From: Pagrus major
Lineage: Eukaryota > Chordata > Actinopteri > Spariformes > Sparidae
Reading direction: 5' to 3'
DNA length: 64,000 nt
Assembly: GCF_040436345.1 (NCBI RefSeq)
Contig: NC_133232.1
Span: 11,895,501-11,959,500, forward strand
How positions within the stretch are numbered: the stretch's first letter is position 1; every line of letters starts with the position of its first letter. This document shows, piece by piece, positions 1 to 11,600 of this stretch. The notes under the pieces are model-generated. The model was given only the letters and a program-made list of their open reading frames with translations, was not told where the DNA came from and did not search any database. The translations under genes were made by a program, and so were the position numbers.

Positions 1-1447
1 GTCTCTTTTTTGAGATTTTTGTGCTGGCGCCAACACAGAGTGTTTTATTATGAAAATTAACCGGATGTTATGGTGTTGTTTCGGTGTCTGACTTCCTGTC
101 TGCTCTGTGCTGAAATCGGCTGAATTGCTGTGTCGTGCTCCGGCATCTGGTAGAAATAGAAGCCCTGCGTATCTGCTCCGGAAGGCTCTGGACTGCCGGA
201 GCTGCAATGGAGCTGTGATGGAGCGGAGCCGGACCGGACACGTATCTGGTGGAATCTTGCCATGAAACAACTGCTGAGTGTTATCTTTCTAATTAAGTAT
301 TTCCACAGTCTTATATTTCATTAGTTTTACAACAGACTGCAACTTTCTCAAGTTGAAGAATTATCTTTTAAATTGACGAACATCATATGTCTAATTCATG
401 GCACAATTCAAGCAGTATTATTTGATTCTCACCATTAACTACTCTACATATATTTTCTGAAATAAGGTGCCCTTCACCGCATCTGAAAGTCCTGTAGCAT
501 AGCAGGAAGTCTTTCAGTAACAGTGAGCTATAGGGAAGTACCTGGTCCATAGTTAGTTACAGCAGTGTCATCACAGTGACTTCAGAGCAGCGGGAGAAAA
601 CACAAGAGTAGAGAAGGCTGGATGCTGTGTACTCTGTTAATGACCACAGGATTTATTCAATAAACCCTTGCTTCTTAATTAATGCTTTAATTAGACTTCC
701 TTCCTCTCACTGCCAGCCAACCACACTCACACACACAGTCTTACAAAGACACACATGCAATGCAAGTGAGGTGGTGACCTTGTGATAGCCTATGTGTTCA
801 GCGTTCAATGGCCGTGCCCCAGAACTCACACATCACACGTGCCGTGTGAGCATGCACACAAACAGTCAGCAGGATAAACACACTTTCTCATAGACAGCAT
901 TACCATCTATACTGCTGGTGTGCCTCCCGCTGACAGTTGGATATTACCCACAAAGACTCAGATTAAACATATTCATCAGTGGTCCTGCCCACACTGTCAT
1001 AATGGCCACTGAGAATTAATTAATGAGTGTGAGGGGCGAGCAAGAGAGTATAATGTCACAGGAAACACAAGTTGCACATGTCAATTCAAAGGAAAACATT
1101 TTATAAATAAATATGTTTAACTTTTACAGGATCCATTGAATGAAGAGAGAGAGACAGGCGGAAGTCAGAGGTCAAAGAATCAGGCGAGCATGGAAAAAAA
1201 AACACCCTGTTTGACTTATGTTGCGTCACACCTTGATTTCTCTGTGGACTGAAGGTATATGATCAGTATTCTTTTAGTAACCATGGATCAAATGACAATG
1301 TGTATGATAAACAGTCAACGGTCGAAAAAAGCTCTAGAAACTCCCTGTACAATACCTGCTCGGCAACAAACAGTTAGAGACTAGCTGGTAAACATAGACG
1401 AGCATTTAGCAGCTACTTACATTTGGCAAGCCACAGTGACATGACTC
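1..1447. other. Intergenic stretch, no gene recognised
   Basis: AT-rich non-coding DNA with only short, unsupported ORFs and no splice-flanked conserved peptide that I can recognise. It contains a CA-rich patch near 720-760 and a run of T near 1498-1508. I saw no terminal inverted repeats. It may be upstream regulatory DNA or the edge of a neighbouring gene's untranslated region, but nothing in the sequence shows this. Confidence 0.5.
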
Positions 1448-1727
1448 TTAAAGGTGCACAACGTGGTTTTGGGGAAGAAATTTTCTTCATTGACTGTTTT
1501 TTTTTTTATTCCTAAACAAACATAAACAAACTCTCTTAATTTTTATGAAGACCCTGCCACCTTTCTAAATTCAGTGTTCTGGGGACCTTATTTTTAGAGA
1601 ACAGCTTTTTTATTAAGTTATAGAAAAATTTGATATTTCTGAGTCTGTATTACTATCTCATTCATATTGTAAATGCTAAAATTCTGAGTGTGAATTTCTT
1701 ATCCAAAACTACATAGTGCCCCTTTAA
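1448..1727. mobile_element. TTAA-flanked MITE (piggyBac-like)
   Basis: A 280 bp non-coding element bounded by TTAA at 1448-1451 and 1724-1727. The ends are inverted repeats: the right end reads, on the reverse strand, AGGGGCACTATGTAGTTTTG and the left end is a diverged version of it. Related copies lie at 25312-25630 (both ends kept) and at 52782 (one end). TTAA target duplication is the hallmark of piggyBac-type transposition; family assignment is inference. Confidence 0.7.
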
Positions 1728-2000
1728 TGAATACTAACATTGCTCTGTGTCTGCTGGATGTGCAAATAGAATGTTGTTATGGATTGTGCAAGACCCGCCC
1801 TACTCCACCTCTGGTTGGTTGCTTTTGTTGGTTACATTCTCATTTTGTAGCTTGGTTATGTCTGTTTTTCTTGCAATTATGGGCAGGGCAGACTGCCCAT
1901 ATTCTGCTGTATCAGCTCTGCCACTGGCTGTTTGTTTTACAAACCAACATCGAGTAAAACCCAGACACAACCTGTTAACTCAATGACCACTGAACATACA

Positions 2001-2593
2001 AGCTGTGTCCAAATTCAGGGGCTGCATCCTTCGAAGGACGCGGCCTTTGCCGCCTCCGAAGGCAAGTCCTTCGGAGGTACCTTCGAAAGCCGCGTCAACC
2101 GTTGTTAAATGGGAGGGTCTAGTCTTCGGAGTATTTCCTGGTTGCGTCACCAGATGTTTCCGCCCTTACCCTTACGTCACGATTTCTGCCACCCAGGCCC
2201 GCGAAAGTGAAAATACGAGTAGAGAGTTTGACTGAAAAAAGTTGGAGGTTTTAAGGTCCCTTGAAGTTTAACATATCTGCCGTTGGATGTTCAAATGATT
2301 AAAAACCGAGGATAAACCCAATTCCTACATTTAAATGTCAGATCTGCGCCACTTGATGTCGCCATTTTCTTTCTTTCTTTCTTCGTTTTCGGGACTGAGC
2401 AGCAGCGCGCAAAAAATCTTGGGATATGGGAGGCCACGAACGATAGTAGCGGTGCATCCTCCAAAAAGATAGAAAAGAAGGCTGCATTTGAAGGAGCCTT
2501 CGAATTGGGACAGCCCTCGCGCGCTGTTGTGACGTAATTTGCCTTCAAATGCGTCCTTTGAAGGATGCAGCCCCTGAATTGGGACATAGCTAC
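2001..2593. mobile_element. MITE with long terminal inverted repeats
   Basis: About 590 bp bounded by about 40 bp inverted repeats that share the core GGGGCTGCATCCTTCRAAGG; the left arm begins near 2001 and the right arm ends near 2593. The flanks both show ACA, a possible 3 bp target duplication. The interior has no credible transposase. The ends contain further self-complementary CTTCGAAG motifs. The superfamily is not certain; 3 bp duplications would suit PIF/Harbinger. Confidence 0.7.
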
Positions 2594-2639
2594 AGTTAGG
2601 AAATAGCCCACTAGCTAGGTAAGGCTAGGTAAGGTAGCT

Positions 2640-2960
2640 AGGTATCTTCTTCTTCTTCCTCATTTGTGGTGTGATTAAGCAGTAAATTCACCATGGCCCA
2701 CTGACCTCTCTCCCTCTTCTGGTTGTCCAGTGAGAGGAAGTGGACACAGGAGGACAGTGGAGAAAAGGCACTTGGCTTCGGGCATGAGTCTCACCAATCT
2801 CCCTTCCTTTTCTTTCTGTCCATTAGACTACCAGGGCCATGCAAGTCTGTCAGATTTAGTCATTTTTTTAGACAGGAAGAAGGTGCCTATCAGTTGAACT
2901 CAGAGGTGTATGGCAAGACTTGCAGGTAAACTGGTGGGATCAACAATAACACATCAAATG
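2640..2960 (+). repeat. Dispersed repeat fragment, sister copy near 55.0 kb
   Basis: The stretch around 2661-2760 (TTTGTGGTGTGATTAAGCAG, then a CACTGACCTC..CTGGTTGT..GTGGACAC pattern) matches 55008-55090 closely in order and spacing. This marks an unnamed interspersed repeat. The overlapping 68-codon ORF at 2723-2929 has no recognisable domain. Confidence 0.45.
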
Positions 2961-3047
2961 ACGACTGTCTGCTGGCATGTTTGCTATATCACCTTTTATA
3001 GCATGATGATGTGTCAATGTGTTTCAACTTGTGGCCAAAAAAATCAA

Positions 3048-3391
3048 TTAAAGGGCCAGTATATAGAAATTGTATGGGCTTCAGATTGCAACCAACTGCA
3101 CATGCCTCGTCTCACCCCCCCTACAGTGGCAGCAACAAAAAGTGAAAAAACGTGTAGGGCCACCTCTTGAGCCAGTGTTTGGTTTTTCCTTTCTGGGCTA
3201 CTGTAGAATAATGTTGCAGACTCAATGGAAGAGGAGCTGCTCCCTCTGTAGATAGAAGACTCATTTTAAGGTAACAAAAACACAATGAATCTGGGTTTTA
3301 AGTGATTATACACTAAAGAAACCATAATTATGAATACTATATTCCATTTCGGCCCCTAAATACCCCTAAATCCTTCACACTGGACCTTTAA
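3048..3391 (+). mobile_element. TTAA-flanked MITE, second family
   Basis: A 344 bp element bounded by TTAA at 3048-3051 and 3388-3391. The ends are related inverted repeats, AGGGCCAGT at the left and ACTGGACCT at the right. A second copy of the same family lies in the opposite orientation inside tctn1 intron 2 (6424-6795). It is non-coding. Confidence 0.65.
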
Positions 3392-4266
3392 TTCTGCTTT
3401 AATTTTCACACTGGTCTGCATGCATGGTGTTATTCAGTGGTTGTTCCTGAACAGCTTTTTAACACATTCTGTATGAAGGTCTGTAATGTCTGTTTGACAT
3501 AATTTACTGCAAACCACAATTTAAGAATTCTGCCATCAACCAAGGGCCTGAGCTGAATGGTTTACTCTGGTAGTATTTACAGTCTAACAAGCTCACCGGT
3601 ATCCCCTAGTAGGTAAGTTGATTAGTTTATTTATTTCTGTAAATTTACGGATTTTACCTCTAGTTTTGTAATTGATCTAATGTAAGTCATTTACAAAGTG
3701 GAAATGCACTATTAATGCATTTTTCCTCTTGTCCAAGCTTCTAAAATGTAAGGATTGGTGCAGTTTTCTTTTTCATGTCAGAGAGAATTGGAAATCCCAT
3801 GGAATCATCATTGAAACTAGTAACCTTGGGTTCTGGGAAACTGGAACTGCAATTTTTCACTACTTCCTTATGTTATAGATTGATAGATTAACATCTGGAA
3901 TGTGACACCTGTGTTTTACCAGCTGAGCTACACATAATATGATGCATTAGTTTAGATCTTAAGGTCTTTGTAAAGTTGGCACTCATGAAATGTAATACAT
4001 TTATGGGATCAGTCGACCAATCAGAGTGACTTGAAGTTGCACTGGAAGTTCAACCAGGATCCTCACCTCAGCACTCTTCACACACTATTTAACAGCAGCC
4101 TTTGACTCCACATTCTTCCTGTTATTTCTTATCCTGTTCTGCTCTTTTACCCAGTCATAGTGATTCTCTTATTCTCTATTGTTACTCCCTAACCACTTAA
4201 CAAGTCTGCATACATACACATGCATATGCATATTCATATGCGCGCGCGCACACACACACTCACACA

Positions 4267-4303
<37 letters not shown>

Positions 4304-5589
4304 CACACTTTGCAGGCTTGTTGCTGAAGACCCAAGGAGGTGCAGTGTTGAATTTGGTGCAATTTGGACACGCTAATATTAATACATTTTGAATAAACAG
4401 CAAACATCACTCTGTGCCGCAGTGAGGGCATGGGGCTTTAGACCGGTTCTGTAAACCCCTCTGATTATTATCAGGTAATCTGTGATATAGAATATTTTGA
4501 ATGGGTACTGTAGTAGTGACAATATAATTTCCTCTTGCTCCTCCATTTAAATACATCAACTCACCAACAATATTAAATATTAATGTTGAATAATTAAATG
4601 CAAAAAGGTTGAGATTTTCCCAAATTATCCTGTATCATAAATAAATTAACAAGAAGATTACATAGTAAGTTTGTCTGTATTTTGCTTATTGGTCTTTCTT
4701 GGTTGAAAGTTGTCCCCTGCCATAGCTCAAACAGCCTAAAAATACCCTGTTCCATGTACACCAATAACAGCACAGTCCATCAGCTTAATAAAGCATATAA
4801 ATTGCAGTAAATACATTAAATGGTGATGTAAATACATCACTGCTCTTCGCTGATTAAATTACAAATGTTGGTAGCTGGAGGAAAGAGAATACGTGGTTAC
4901 ACAAAACTGAGCGGTTCCTGTGTTGCACTGTCCTGTGCTGCCATCTTGTGGATAATCACAGCACTGCAACCAACAATCTTAACAAAACGGGTGAGGGTTG
5001 GGATTAAAATTCCTGGCATAAGGTGTTAGTTCAAGATTTCAAACCCATCAATAAATGAACAAGAACATTTATCTGACCTAACGACTATTTGGACCAGAAC
5101 ATCTCCATTAAATGATGATGTTGCACCGTGTCTGTCTGCTGAATAGACAACTGCTGACGCATTTGCCATAACATTTTAATGAGGTCATAATATGTCAATG
5201 ATGTGTTTTCAACTTTTTTCTATGCCCATAAATGAACAAAATTAAATAAAATGATAAATTAATGCAGCGTTAAATGTCATATAAAGACATGTTATTAATG
5301 CTAATTAAGTAAATATATAAGAGCGTTGTAATATTAAGACTCATTCAATTTTAAAATATGTTAATATCTCTAATAGGCTATGTCTAAAATACTCCGTAAC
5401 TTTTGGGACACCGTTTCTGGAAAGATAAGTTGCAAGCTCTTCAAATGTTCGGCAAAATGATTTAAACATCAAACCTAAACATTATTCACCGTTTGTTTGT
5501 CTTTTTGACGGTGGTAGGAATTTCTGAAGCCGATGGTGTATCTCTCAACTTCGTCAAATATCCGTGGGTATATGCAATACCCTTTGACA
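3392..5589. other. Intergenic stretch with CA microsatellite
   Basis: No gene recognised. It is AT-rich, with a CG/CA simple repeat at 4240-4301 and only short random ORFs. A CTCF-like sequence (reverse strand CCACAAGATGGCAG) lies at about 4938-4951; one position departs from the consensus. Confidence 0.5.
4240..4301. repeat. (CG)n(CA)n microsatellite
   Basis: Alternating CG followed by CA dinucleotides with two CT interruptions; a purine-pyrimidine alternating tract. Confidence 0.95.
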
Positions 5590-5698
5590 GACTGAAATGG
5601 AATAGTTATTTGCTTGGACAGCAGGTGGCGGTAATGTTTCACTAAAAGCCGTAAATCGTTAGTGGAGGAAGAAGAACCATAGCAACGATTAAACAAAG
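5590..5698 (+). promoter_or_regulatory. Probable tctn1 5' UTR/promoter-proximal region
   Basis: Lies directly upstream of the tctn1 start codon. It holds a CTCF-like core, ACAGCAGGTGGCG, near 5618-5630, and the start codon sits in AAGATGGCGGCC, which is both a good Kozak context and a YY1-type site. No TATA box is evident at a suitable distance. The exact transcription start cannot be read from sequence alone. Confidence 0.45.
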
Positions 5699-8600
5699 AT
5701 GGCGGCCTGGACTGTTGTGCGTTGGGACACTTCAAAAGTCTTCAGTTTATTTCTCTTGTTTACTGCCGTTCCTTCCAACGAAAATGCAACGAGCTACAAC
5801 AACTTTAACTCGGCTGTGTTTGGTGATAAGAACGTAACATTTAACGATATGGACAATTATACAACTACACAGCCTACAGAGTCAACAACCCCAACAACAC
5901 TGAGCTACAGCAGTACAGAGGAGCCCGTTCAGCCGACCCTGTCCACTGAGCCCCTGCCCACCTCCGACCGCCTGCTCACTCCTGTAACCAATGGTAATCG
6001 GTCGCTATAACGAACTACACTTTTAAACAGATTCTCCACTTCATAATGAAACATTAGATATTACATTACATTAATAGCGAACCTAGGTGGACACTCTGCT
6101 CCACAAAGCTACTGTCATAGTGTAGTATATAGTACGTAGACATATTCTGTATACCTGTATAAAATGCATACACAAACAGACATATAATGGCGATGTACAC
6201 CATATTACCACACTGAAGTCATATTTTTGTTTGTGTGTGTTGTGTTGCAGTTGACAGCTTGTGTCCCTGTGATGAGCACAAGGATGTGTGTGACATCAAC
6301 TGCTGCTGTGACAGAGAGTGCGGTGAGGAGGTGTCTCTGTTCACTGGCTGCTCTGTGGTCACTGTCAGGTTAGTCTGTCAGCTGCAGTTAAAGAAGCTGG
6401 ATTTACAGTCACTGTAGAGTGTAGATGAAGGTCCAGTGTGTAGGATTTGGGATTCAGGGGCAGATATGTAATATAATTTTCACAATTAATAATATTTTTA
6501 TTAAGTTAAGAGTATAATCACCTACACTTAGAATCATTGTGTATTGGTTACCTTATCATGCCCCTTTTATATGTACAGAGGGAGTGGGTCCTCTCCACAG
6601 AGTCAACCCAGTCCACCATGTTTCTGCAGTAGCCCATAACGGACAAATAAAACACTGGCCTTTTGCATTTTTCACATTTTGAGCAGCAAAGTAGGAGAGG
6701 TATAGGAGAGTGGAGCTTGATGCATACTTGTTTTCCCCAAGGCACACATTTGCTCCCATGCTAATAAATATAGGAGTGCAGAAAGAACTAAAGGGGCGCT
6801 ATTACATTTTGAGGAAATCTTCACAAGCAAAACAATAGAATTTCTTTTGATACAAAATGTGCATTTTTTTTAAAAAAAATTATAATTTCTGCTTATAACT
6901 GTATTCAGTAAAGTAATATGATCCTCAGAGCAGACAGTTTCCATCCACCTTGTTTAATAGATAATATTCCTTTTGGTCAGTTTCAGAGACTCAAACGTAT
7001 ATGTGATTCAGAAGAAGATTTTGCAAGAAATGCTCAAGACATGAGCCAGAGGTTTAGGACAAGAGGATATCAACAAAAAACTATATCCAGAGCTTACAAT
7101 AAAGCAAAATGTCTCCCTAGAGAACAACTGTTGGCTTCTAAACAGAAAGATCCACAAAATTCAGATCAAGTATACTTTGTGACACAATATAGTAATCAAG
7201 CAAATAAAATCAAACAAATCGTCAAAAGAAATTGGGACATATTGAAAAGTGATAGTACTCTTAGAGAAGCTCTCCCAGATGCTCCAACCATCAGCCTCAG
7301 AAGAGCTCCAACCCTAAATGATAAACTTGTTAAAAGTCATCTCCCCCCTATACAATGAAAAACCTGGCTCTCCACCAGAAAAGGTAATCAGGTAATCAAG
7401 TGTGGACATTGTAATCACTGCAGTAATATGATAAATGCTAACTACTTTACTGACATTACATCTGGTCGTAAGTTTGATATAAATTCATTTATCAATTGCA
7501 ATACTTCATACGTTGTTTACAGACTTGAATGTCCATGTGGTCATTTCTATATTGGGAGAACAAAGCGTAAATTAAAGGCAAGACTGGCTGAGCATAAGTA
7601 TGCAATAAGAACTGGCAATCCCCAATATCCCATGGCTGTTCATTATAAAGATGTAAATCATGGCAGTTGTAATTCTTTAAAGATATCAAGTATAGAGCAT
7701 ATTGAAAACTCAATCAGGGTGGAGACAGGCTCAAAAAACTCTTGCAAAGAGAGTCTTTTTGGATTTATACATTGAAAGCTACATATTACCCAGGTTTGAA
7801 TGGCGAACTGGATTTCTCTCCCTTTTTGCAATTGTTTTCTCTTAGAACTGATAGTTCTGTTGTCTCTTAGACAGGTCCTTAGAGAGAGAAATAAGTAATT
7901 TCTCAGTCTTCTACCAAGCTTAATATTTATTACATGAATGTATATATTATGTATGATTTTTTGATTATTTGTTAAATTAATGATGTTAAATTGTGTGGTG
8001 CAGATTCCCCTATGGTTGTACAGAGTCTGCCATATTCTTGACCTTTTTTTTTTCTGTCATTAGCAGATCATGCTGATCATGTGACCGCCTACCTGCTCAC
8101 ACTGAGCAGCTGTCTCTGATTACCTATTTAACAATGAGCAGAGCTGACTGACAAACATTTTGCCCTTGCCCTGACGAAAATAAAAACATGCGTTGGCATG
8201 TTTTTATTAGACTAGCCATGTACTAATAAAGGCGTTTTAATGAGTGCCTCAGATCTTTCCTTAAAAGTAATATGATATTTTAAATTTGGGTTTCTTACAC
8301 ATGTTCTATAGTAGATTCAAGCACCTGTACAGCACCAAACCTGTGTCAAATTATATATGGACAAAATCATTATTTGATTTCCATCATATGAAATCAGATG
8401 TTATTGTGCTTTAAACAACCTAAATTATGATTCAGCTGGCATTACTACATATGGATGATAAATGAGAGGACAACAAAAAAGCTTCATATGAAATATATAA
8501 TATATAAAATAAGATTTATTCTTTCTTGTTTCTTTTAGACTTTTGATGTTAAGTTTGAACAATACAACCTAGTTAAATGAGCCCTACCACACAATGACCT

Positions 8601-11600
8601 TCCGTTTCCATGTGTAGCAATATTAATAAGACTCTTTAATTGAATATATCTGAAAGGTTTACACATGGCAGTAACCTCTGTCTACATATGGTGTATTAAC
8701 AGGCTCATCCATGGTGTGCATTCTTTTTGTTTACAGTGGCAACAAGCAGTTGTGTAGCCGAGATGCAGCGTCCCACTCTTTAAGGAGTACAGTAGATGGC
8801 TATTCAGAGGTGCAGTTGTCTGTCCAGAAGGAGACTAATTATGATGTCTTCTGCATTCAGTCACAGAACCGTAAGTCATTCATGGTGTTCATTTGGAGTA
8901 GAAATTACATATGAATAACATATTTTTTTAAAGAAATATTCTTCTGTCTAGGTGTTGATGGATTCTCTCATCCCTCACCTGCTCTTCCAACTAGCAGCAA
9001 CTTTGACTCGCTGTTTAAACAATTTAGCAGCTTTATTTTTGGCTCAGAAGAGAATAGTGGTCAGGTGTCCTCTGCAGAGCTCCTGACTGTGTCTGGATAC
9101 CAGGTAAGTCACTACTTTGAAGGGGTAACTGTTCAAACCCATTATTCGTAATTATCATGGAACAACAATGTTCACTCTCTGCATTGGTTCATGTTTTCAG
9201 TATGGAGACCTGATGGTGACAGCAGGAGACAGTGGGAAGAGAGGGATTTTCTGGCTGCCAGCTCCGACTGTTACTGCTGACTGTGCGGACACCAGTCCTG
9301 CAGGTAACTACTACTCACTATAATGTGAGACAATGTCACTTTTGTCACTGTGTATAGTAGTGAACAAGAGCACATAAAGAAAACGGTCATAAAGTCAGCA
9401 AACTGACTCAATAAGTCAGTGACACACTATTAAGAAAGGGAGCAACAGATTGAGCAAGGAAATTATATTAATATACTACCATTCAGACACAAGACAATTC
9501 ATTCAAGTCCCTTGCAGGAGAAACATAACAACTGAAAATAACACATGAGAAAATGTTGAAATTGTATTTAAAAGACAATAAAAAAATTAAAAAAGTAAAT
9601 GAAAAATGTTTTAGCCCTGATTTTAATGAGCTGACAGATCTCAGGTTTTCAAGAAGCTTGTTTCACCTATTGGGTGCAGAGAAACTAAAAGCAAGGGTGC
9701 ATTTTATTACATTTTTTTTTTTTATTTATTTTTTATTTAACCTTTATTTAACCAGGAAAAGACTCATTGAGATTAAAAATCTCTTTTACAAGAGTGTCCT
9801 GGATATGGACATATGAATCCAACCTTTAATTCATAAAAGGAAGAATGTACTATTACATCTTAATACAGTTAAGTTGTACCCCATTAATCACTCAAACTCA
9901 AGCTTTTACTGCACTGAGATAATGAGATGTGATTCCAAAAAATACACTAAACTAGTCTGGTCCCAGACCCGTGAATCACCACCCACACCTTTGATTTGTT
10001 CAGTAATCCAAGTTGGTCTGGTTTTGTGCCAAAAAAAAGATCCATTAAAAGCTTTATTGAATGTTAGTAACTGCCTGTCTGACCCTTGGGCGTAACCCAT
10101 GTGACACAGATACAGTAAAGTGACTCTTCAGTGAGCAATCTTGTTTCTGAACCGTCTCTGGTTGTGCTCACTGTGGCCCCCTTTTGGATACACAATCGAC
10201 CAGTCACAGATTTGTAGGTGGGCTTAAGAATGAGAGTGTCATCTTCCTCGCTAGCTAGCTACATCCATTCTAAATATCAACAAAAAATGGTTGTTGGTTA
10301 ATTTACATTTACTCTTAAATCTGGCATGTCCATAGCTGCTGTACTGATTGGTTAGTTCAAAACAAAACAAAATGCATTCATACATAATGTGAATGACTGT
10401 TTTTTTTTTTAAATAAGGTAGTAGAATAAATTTATAAAATATATGAAAGCTGTAGTGTAGTTTTGACTACAGATCCTTTCTCAAACTCCAACTTTTCAAC
10501 TGTGTTATATGAAACTTCTAACACGCATGTAAGGCAAGATTATATTTACAATTGGACCTGTAGAGTTTACTTATTGACATGTCACAACTGCTGTCATAAT
10601 ACATCCAACCTACAACTAAAATAGTACAAAGTGCAACTCAAATAAAAGTGAAGACAGTAAAGGTTGATTAGTGTAGATTACGTGCTGTAAAATCTGGGTT
10701 ATACAGAGGACTTTCAGGAGAGTGGTGCCGTTCTGTTTATTCAGAAATATAAGGAGAAAATCCTTCATGCTTTCATATTAAGATTATTTCATCATTATAT
10801 GCCATCAAGAGTGTTTCTTTGTTCTCTGGTAAAGGAATAGTCTGACATTTTAAGAAATAAGCCTTTTCATCCTCTTATTTCATTGTAATTTTTAATTTTT
10901 TTTTGCATGTGGTTGCTTTGGTTTTTCCTGTTTTTCTCCCCAGCCTTCCTACAGGATCAGAGCAATCGGTGTTCTCGGGATGTGGTCCTGGAGCAGGACT
11001 GCAGCACTCTGCTGGCCCTCAGCATTGACACCTACACCAACATCCAGCTCTTTGCTGTGAGTCCTACATTTACACTGCGACATACTGCTGCTCCACCATC
11101 AAACACTCTTACTTTCCATATTATCCGTGAGTGGTGTTTCATGCACCCTGGGAGATATACAGCGATTAAAGGGGCACTTTACCAAATTCACAGTACATGT
11201 GTCTTGCCAGTTCCCTTACTTTATTGAAGTGCAATACTGCTTCAGCCATTTTTCTCTACCTGCTCCAAAAGTTGACAATTACCATTCAATAGTTAGTTCA
11301 GATCCAAAAACAATGTGGTCAAACACCAAAGTCACACAAGTACTCAAACAAACTAACTGATCTAAGTAGCAGTAGACATTCAAACTCCCATGTTCTGCAA
11401 GGTGAAAATACTTTTGTTAAAGGAGTCTGATGACCTTCAAGAAATCGGTATAAAGGCTTCAGTTTACCATTGCACTACCAAACTTACATTTTTAGATGGC
11501 TATGTACACCGATCAGCCATAACATTAAAACCACTGACAAATGATCTGAATAACATTGATCATCTCATTACAATGCAACGTTCTGCTGAGAAACCTTGGG

